Source: Clavulina sp. PMI_390 (Eukaryota > Basidiomycota > Agaricomycetes > Cantharellales > Hydnaceae). From it: a stretch of DNA of 23,066 nt. The stretch spans positions 1 to 23,066 of the forward strand of contig WIDE01000243.1 of NCBI GenBank assembly GCA_015039315.1. Reading direction: 5' to 3'. Below the pieces are notes generated by a model. That model was not told where the DNA came from, did not search any database, and was given only the letters and a program-made list of their open reading frames with translations. A program made the translations under genes and the position numbers. Positions 18,995 through 23,066 of this stretch are shown here, piece by piece. Position 1 is the first letter of the stretch. Each line of letters starts with the position of its first letter.

Positions 18995-20414
18995 GGAATA
19001 TTCTATTTGGCACCCCCCGGGCGGTTATCACCCCTCCCTCCGGGCCGATGCCGGTTTATGCAAAGGGGGGGGGGGGGGGATAGTGACAATGTATCACCCC
19101 CTCTTCTGTCACGGGTGGTTCTTTACCAAATAAGAAACAGACATGACACCTTCCGCTTCTTACTAGCCAATCAGATGGGGCAATCATAGGTACAATCGCT
19201 GTGCTGATTGCCCAGCACCACCTTAGCTACAAGTATTACTCGTGAAGAATGTAGCTAGCGTAGGCAAGAAAATGGTAGATAAGAAAATCGATTGGCCATA
19301 CAAATCAATCTCCTAACTACGACGTAAAGTGATCCGCAAACAAACCACGAGAGTGTCCACACAGGGACCGATGGGGGTGACCCGAGAAAAAGATCTGATG
19401 GCGACCCCACTAACTAGCACGATCTAACAACGTGCACAAAGCCCGTACCAATGGTCGGCAACGCGATCGCTTAGATATCTTTCCTCTACAATGAAGTGCA
19501 ACGGCTATCCCGTGCTTCACTTAGACTAGGGTTAAAACTCGATACACTAAGCATGTCAATAGAACCGCTTGTTACTATTCGAGATCCTTGAGGGGAATTC
19601 CACGAAGGGTTTAGGGTCCTTTGACGAGGATATCTCTATACAACAATCGAATAGAGAGAGTGACACGCATGCGTTCGGCGGAGCGAGTCATCCCAAGGAA
19701 TGGAGAAGAACAAAGGGAAGTACTTGTCGAGTGATGGGGTTTGTATGTAAAAGGAGCCTTAGAGTGCAGTATAAATGATATAATAAAAGCTTCTCATGGA
19801 AAAACAATCAAAATGTCCCCATCTCGGAAAGCACTGCTGGAGCAATAATGTTCAGAGCCACACCCCAATCGCGAACCACTAGTTCGCCATGGAAACGACA
19901 ATCCAAACACAATCGAGCACCTTTCAGGTGTTGTACGAGTACGCTAGGACTGTTAGAATAGAAGAAACCAAAAAAAATAAGGTTTTGACATGGTCAGGAA
20001 TCAATCAACCTTGACACCTTCCGAAGCGATCGTCTCAGCTACGGCTGATCGGCACACCAAGCATCGTATGCCGAACGATATTAATCGTCAATACATCTCT
20101 TCTTGGCACACTAGACCAGTGGTTTGCTTCATCTAAAAAACTGCAAAAATCGATCTATATATAGAAGCGCGTCATCCCGCGAAGAGTACTTCTGATGTAA
20201 TACAATGTATCGAGTGAGCTACAGAGGAACCATCTCACAACCATCCGCACAGTGAAGTCGGTGACAGTTAGGGATTCACACCGCCGCGGGATTCGATTCT
20301 GTCACAAGAAGGGATTTTCATAAAGTTGTGACACAAAAAGAAGACAAGAAGAGGGGGTGTCACTCACCCCTCGGGAGGTGATAATCACCCGGGGGGTGCC
20401 AAATAGAATATTCC
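18995..20414. mobile_element. 1,420-bp TIR transposon, probably non-autonomous Mutator-like
   Basis: Terminal inverted repeats of 38 bp (18,995-19,032 and 20,377-20,414) begin GGAATATTCTATTTGGC and match at all but two or three positions. A perfect 9-bp direct duplication AATGAAATA flanks the element. A 9-bp duplication is typical of Mutator-like elements (8-11 bp). Similarity between the ends resumes after a gap: a CACCCCCTCTTCT block near 19,095 matches the complement near 20,355, and the left end differs by an insertion containing a G15 run. No transposase frame lies inside, so mobilisation would need an enzyme from elsewhere. The interior holds only short ORFs (longest ~70 codons). High identity of the ends and the intact duplication suggest fairly recent insertion. 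Confidence 0.88.
19065..19079 (+). repeat. Homopolymer run of 15 G inside the Mutator-like element
   Basis: Uninterrupted G tract in the subterminal part of the left end, absent from the right end. Confidence 0.85.
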
Positions 20415-20423
20415 AATGAAATA
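20415..20423 (+). repeat. Right copy of 9-bp target-site duplication
   Basis: AATGAAATA directly follows the right terminal inverted repeat and is identical to 18,986-18,994. Confidence 0.85.
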
Positions 20424-20452
20424 TAAATAGTTTGGCCCATATATCCATCTAC

Positions 20453-20622
20453 CGATCGAGCTGAACGAGATGCAGAGCCACAGATCCACCGAGCCACCGA
20501 GCTGCAGAGTGCGCCGAGCTCAATGGCTCGATAGAATCAGTGGTGAACACCTTGCGGGATGGCTCGACGGCTCGACAGCTCTACGGAGCAATATCGAGCA
20601 ACATAGAGCAGCATCGAGCATG
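20453..20622 (+). repeat. GAGC-rich patch ending in a 10-bp tandem repeat
   Basis: Many GAGC, CGAG and complementary GCTCGA units. The end (20,583-20,622) is a clear 10-nt tandem array of four diverged units: ACGGAGCAAT, ATCGAGCAAC, ATAGAGCAGC and ATCGAGCATG. The origin could be a decayed mini-satellite. Confidence 0.6.
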
Positions 20623-22590
20623 GAGTGGTTTCCTGATGCTATTGTCAACACAAGAAGCAAGAAAAGTATTTTGCTCATGGTGATGTGCTGGAAAGACGAA
20701 CCCCATATCCGTGAGATACTCCCACTCCCTCTAGCTTTGGTACTTAGGTTCCTCCGCACAAGCGTACAGATTAACTGACAATCGCTACACTGTGGCGGCT
20801 TAGCATCCCAGCACCTGGCATGCACAACGGACATAGCGATTCAACAGCGGACAGAGCTCAACGACGGACAATATTATGCTCGTACAAGAGTTCGACCCTT
20901 TGGTGGGTGGGATTTGATAGCACTTGGCCGGTTCTCTTTATTGTAAGTAAGATCAATGCGTAGCTCAAATGACCTGGGTGTAAAACTGTAGGTTCAATTG
21001 CAAGGATCCGGATACTGGAGGGTGTCAGATTATTGATTTATTCTACACTCTTGCGTTTTGTCGGATACAGCATCTAAAAAGTATTACTTAAAGCGCCGAT
21101 CAGTGAAGCAGGTGTAACATGAAATGGGCATTACGGAATCCTTTCTTCCGTGCGAGAGTGCTCCAAGAGTCGTGCAGGATGTGCTGGCGGTACTGACCTG
21201 GCCGGTGACCCCTGTTATTTTAGCTAGGATTAGCACGGTGCTGGATAATAGTAATCCAGTTCATGAAACTTGAGGAGGGCGCAGCAAACCTACTAATTCC
21301 TAGAAACTGTTCGGCGTGGGGGAAGTCTACGGGCTCAAGCCATATCCTTATGGTTGTGTCAGGTGAGATCGATGCCAGAGTGGCGGTTTGAGGGGCTGGT
21401 GGTGAGTGGAGTCCTGTAACGTAATTCGAGTGCATCCATACTGTCTCAATGCTAGATAAAGTCATTCTGGCTAGAATTAGGGCACGGGTGGCCAGAGGAC
21501 TCGGAATATTTTAGTTCACTTAGCGGAGGATGCATGGCTTGAGTGAAAACAGGAGGGCAATCAAAATTGTTAAGTGAGAGGATGGGCTGCAAGGAATCAA
21601 ACGCTCTAAACCTGCATTTGGTGCAATTATTCATCATCAGGTACCCTGAGTGCTTATTGAAGTCGTTAATTTTTAGCCCAAAGCTTAGTATGGGGCATTG
21701 AAATGAGAAGACAGAGCAGCCTATAGGTCGTCTAGCCTGGTGTGAGACAAACAATGGGGTGGAATAGTTGAATGGTGGATATATTTTACAATAAGATAAT
21801 GGGCTGGCCCGCACACAATAAGGAAGATACGCGGCAGCAGTCGATAAGTACAGTACAGTGGTAAACGATGGTTGGTGGTAGAAGATGTTAGGATTCAAGC
21901 TTTCTCATCGGAATTTCCTAATCTAACCATCTCGAGATCGACTCTCGATCCTTTGTGCGACTCATATTTTTCTTAGTGACAACTTGATCGTAGTCAAGTT
22001 GATTAATTTGTTTTGTCTCGGCGATTTTTCGTCCGTCACATCTACGTGTACTGTCCGTGCTCGCGAGACATCCCCCTCAATTCTCGATTCCCGCATCGAG
22101 CCTGAGGTGTGTCTATCTTTTATCACTCTCCCTGTAGTAGACTCATGTACTTGCGCTCTGTCCAGTTAATTCGTCTACACAGGTATAATAAATCGAGTTC
22201 TTGGTTCGCTGCATTGAGCCCAAGGTCTAATCTGTCTACACAGGCTATCCCATTGGTTTTCCGCTAACAGAAGACGCACGATAGGATGAATCGTTTGATT
22301 GTAAGCGCGATTAGGTGGCATTGTTAGATAAGTTGCCAGTTATGGATTCTTCTGATAGGTGAAATGGCATTGGAGTACTTGGAGTGGGGCGATGGGAGCA
22401 GAGGTTTGAGGCCGCATCGCCCACACCATGACCTCTCATGAGGTTGGGCATACCTATCAGCATTCCAGGATTCTTTCAATGCTAAACTCGGGGACACTCT
22501 CAAGAGACAGAGAAGCCCAAAGGGATTATTATCCCAGAAGGGAGAGATAAGGACACTGTAAGAACCAAACACGGGTAAAAATCGCGGAAA
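20623..22590. other. Gene-poor region, no supported gene
   Basis: Only short ORFs occur. The longest is a 148-codon minus-strand frame (21,898-21,452) that starts at TTG, lacks recognised motifs and has no intron signals I trust. A WD40-like scrap is listed separately. No tRNA fold was found. Confidence 0.5.
21220..21465 (-). pseudogene. Possible WD40-blade remnant
   Basis: An 81-codon ATG frame contains TLASISPDTTIRIW, which matches the second half of a WD40 blade (LASGSxDxTIRIW). The first half of a blade is missing (no AFSPDG) and no neighbouring blade was found, so this is at most one decayed repeat and could be chance. Confidence 0.2.
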
Positions 22591-22593
22591 ACG

Positions 22594-22940
22594 CACGATT
22601 TAATCGGAAGTCTTACAAAATGTAAGATTGTGTCTTGGGATGTACGATTTTTTCGGCAACATATTACTATGAGGACAAGAAAAGCGACCAACCATGTATG
22701 ATTTTCGCATACAAGATGAACGATTAAATCTATGATGTACGATTAAGTCTGACATTACATATGAGGGAGAGAAAAATTAGTCCCAATGTTTCCTACAAGT
22801 ATATGTCTATTAGTCGGAAGGGGTAACTAATAAGGATCAAGCTTGTAGCGAGCGGAATATCATAGGGACAGGGAAGCCACCAATAATGTACGATTTTCTC
22901 CTACTCAACGCACAACTCAATCAGACGGACGATTTTGTGA
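22594..22940 (+). repeat. Cluster of degenerate ACGATT repeats
   Basis: At least seven same-strand copies of a motif near (T)G(T/A)ACGATT(T/A)(A/T): around 22,594, 22,641, 22,694 (ATGATT variant), 22,715, 22,734, 22,884 and 22,924. Several are preceded by GATG or AATG and followed by TTTTC or AAATC. Spacing is irregular (about 20-150 bp), so it is not a simple tandem array. Confidence 0.55.
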
Positions 22941-23066
22941 CTCAATTGGGCAGAGAAAGCTGGAGGATCAGTGATCATTCGCTTCTCCAGCATCACGGAG
23001 TAGAACTGGAGGTAATAACATCACCTTTTCTCACTCTTGATACTCTAGGTCGCGTGGGCCATCCCA

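Noticed and set aside
18707..19189. 160-codon plus-strand ORF with hydrophobic N-terminus
   Set aside because: It starts at GTG within ATGTGA and runs across the boundary of the Mutator-like element and through its G15 tract, so it is a chance frame.
19525..19620. Telomere-like bits (TAGGGTTA, GGGTTTAGGG)
   Set aside because: Single, separated occurrences with no tandem repetition.
20950..21010. tRNA-like text (TAGCTCAAAT ... GGTTCAATTG)
   Set aside because: No matching D-stem, anticodon stem or acceptor stem can be paired.
21452..21898. 148-codon minus-strand ORF
   Set aside because: It starts at TTG with no motif, signal or splice support.
1..23066. CRISPR array, bacterial operon or phage features
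   Set aside because: The gene structure is eukaryotic with spliceosomal introns. The repeats found are transposon ends, WD40 units and low-complexity DNA.

Overview
The window looks like genomic DNA from a filamentous fungus, most likely an agaricomycete basidiomycete of the Rhizoctonia/Ceratobasidiaceae kind (inference). The reasons are short 50-90 nt GT-AG introns with CTGAC/CTGAT-like branch sites, a NACHT-WD40 receptor of the fungal HET-E-like type, a secreted GH54/CBM42 arabinofuranosidase and a CpG-depleted block. Nothing bacterial is present. All splicing was inferred by reading, with no transcripts.

Layout. 1-369 is the 3' end of a GH54 alpha-L-arabinofuranosidase gene cut by the window edge. 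370-1,521 holds no recognisable gene, and 1,522-1,899 (minus) is an unrecognised ORF. 2,098-7,909 (minus) is the main gene. I assemble it as eight exons encoding about 1,798 residues: a new N-terminal helical domain, a protein kinase domain, a NACHT NTPase and 14 WD40 blades. 7,950-12,300 has no confident gene, although 9,580-11,300 is GC-rich with isolated exon-like signals. 12,550-14,067 (plus) is a complete, intronless GH54/CBM42 gene, paralogous to the one at the left edge. 14,877-15,669 (plus) encodes a 244-residue protein homologous only to the N-terminal domain of the kinase-NACHT-WD40 protein, stopping at the start of the kinase glycine loop. 15,902-16,560 may hold a small multi-exon gene or relic. 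From 16.5 kb on the DNA is gene-poor and repeat-rich. It contains a ~360 bp foldback/MITE element (16,573-16,932), a 1,420 bp TIR element with a perfect 9-bp target duplication (18,995-20,414, Mutator-like), GAGC-rich low-complexity patches and a cluster of degenerate ACGATT repeats (22.59-22.94 kb).

How the parts relate. Two gene families each occur twice: arabinofuranosidase at the left edge and at 12.5-14.1 kb, and the kinase/NLR N-terminus at 7.9 and 14.9 kb. A kinase-family gene is the next recognised gene after each arabinofuranosidase copy, but in opposite relative orientation, suggesting segmental duplication with rearrangement. The most interesting object is the kinase-NACHT-WD40 fusion with its truncated stand-alone paralog. 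The first looks like an NLR-type self/non-self or immune receptor whose signalling domain is a (possibly catalytically impaired) kinase. CpG frequency changes abruptly inside that gene, at the kinase/NACHT junction, suggesting that the two halves have different histories.
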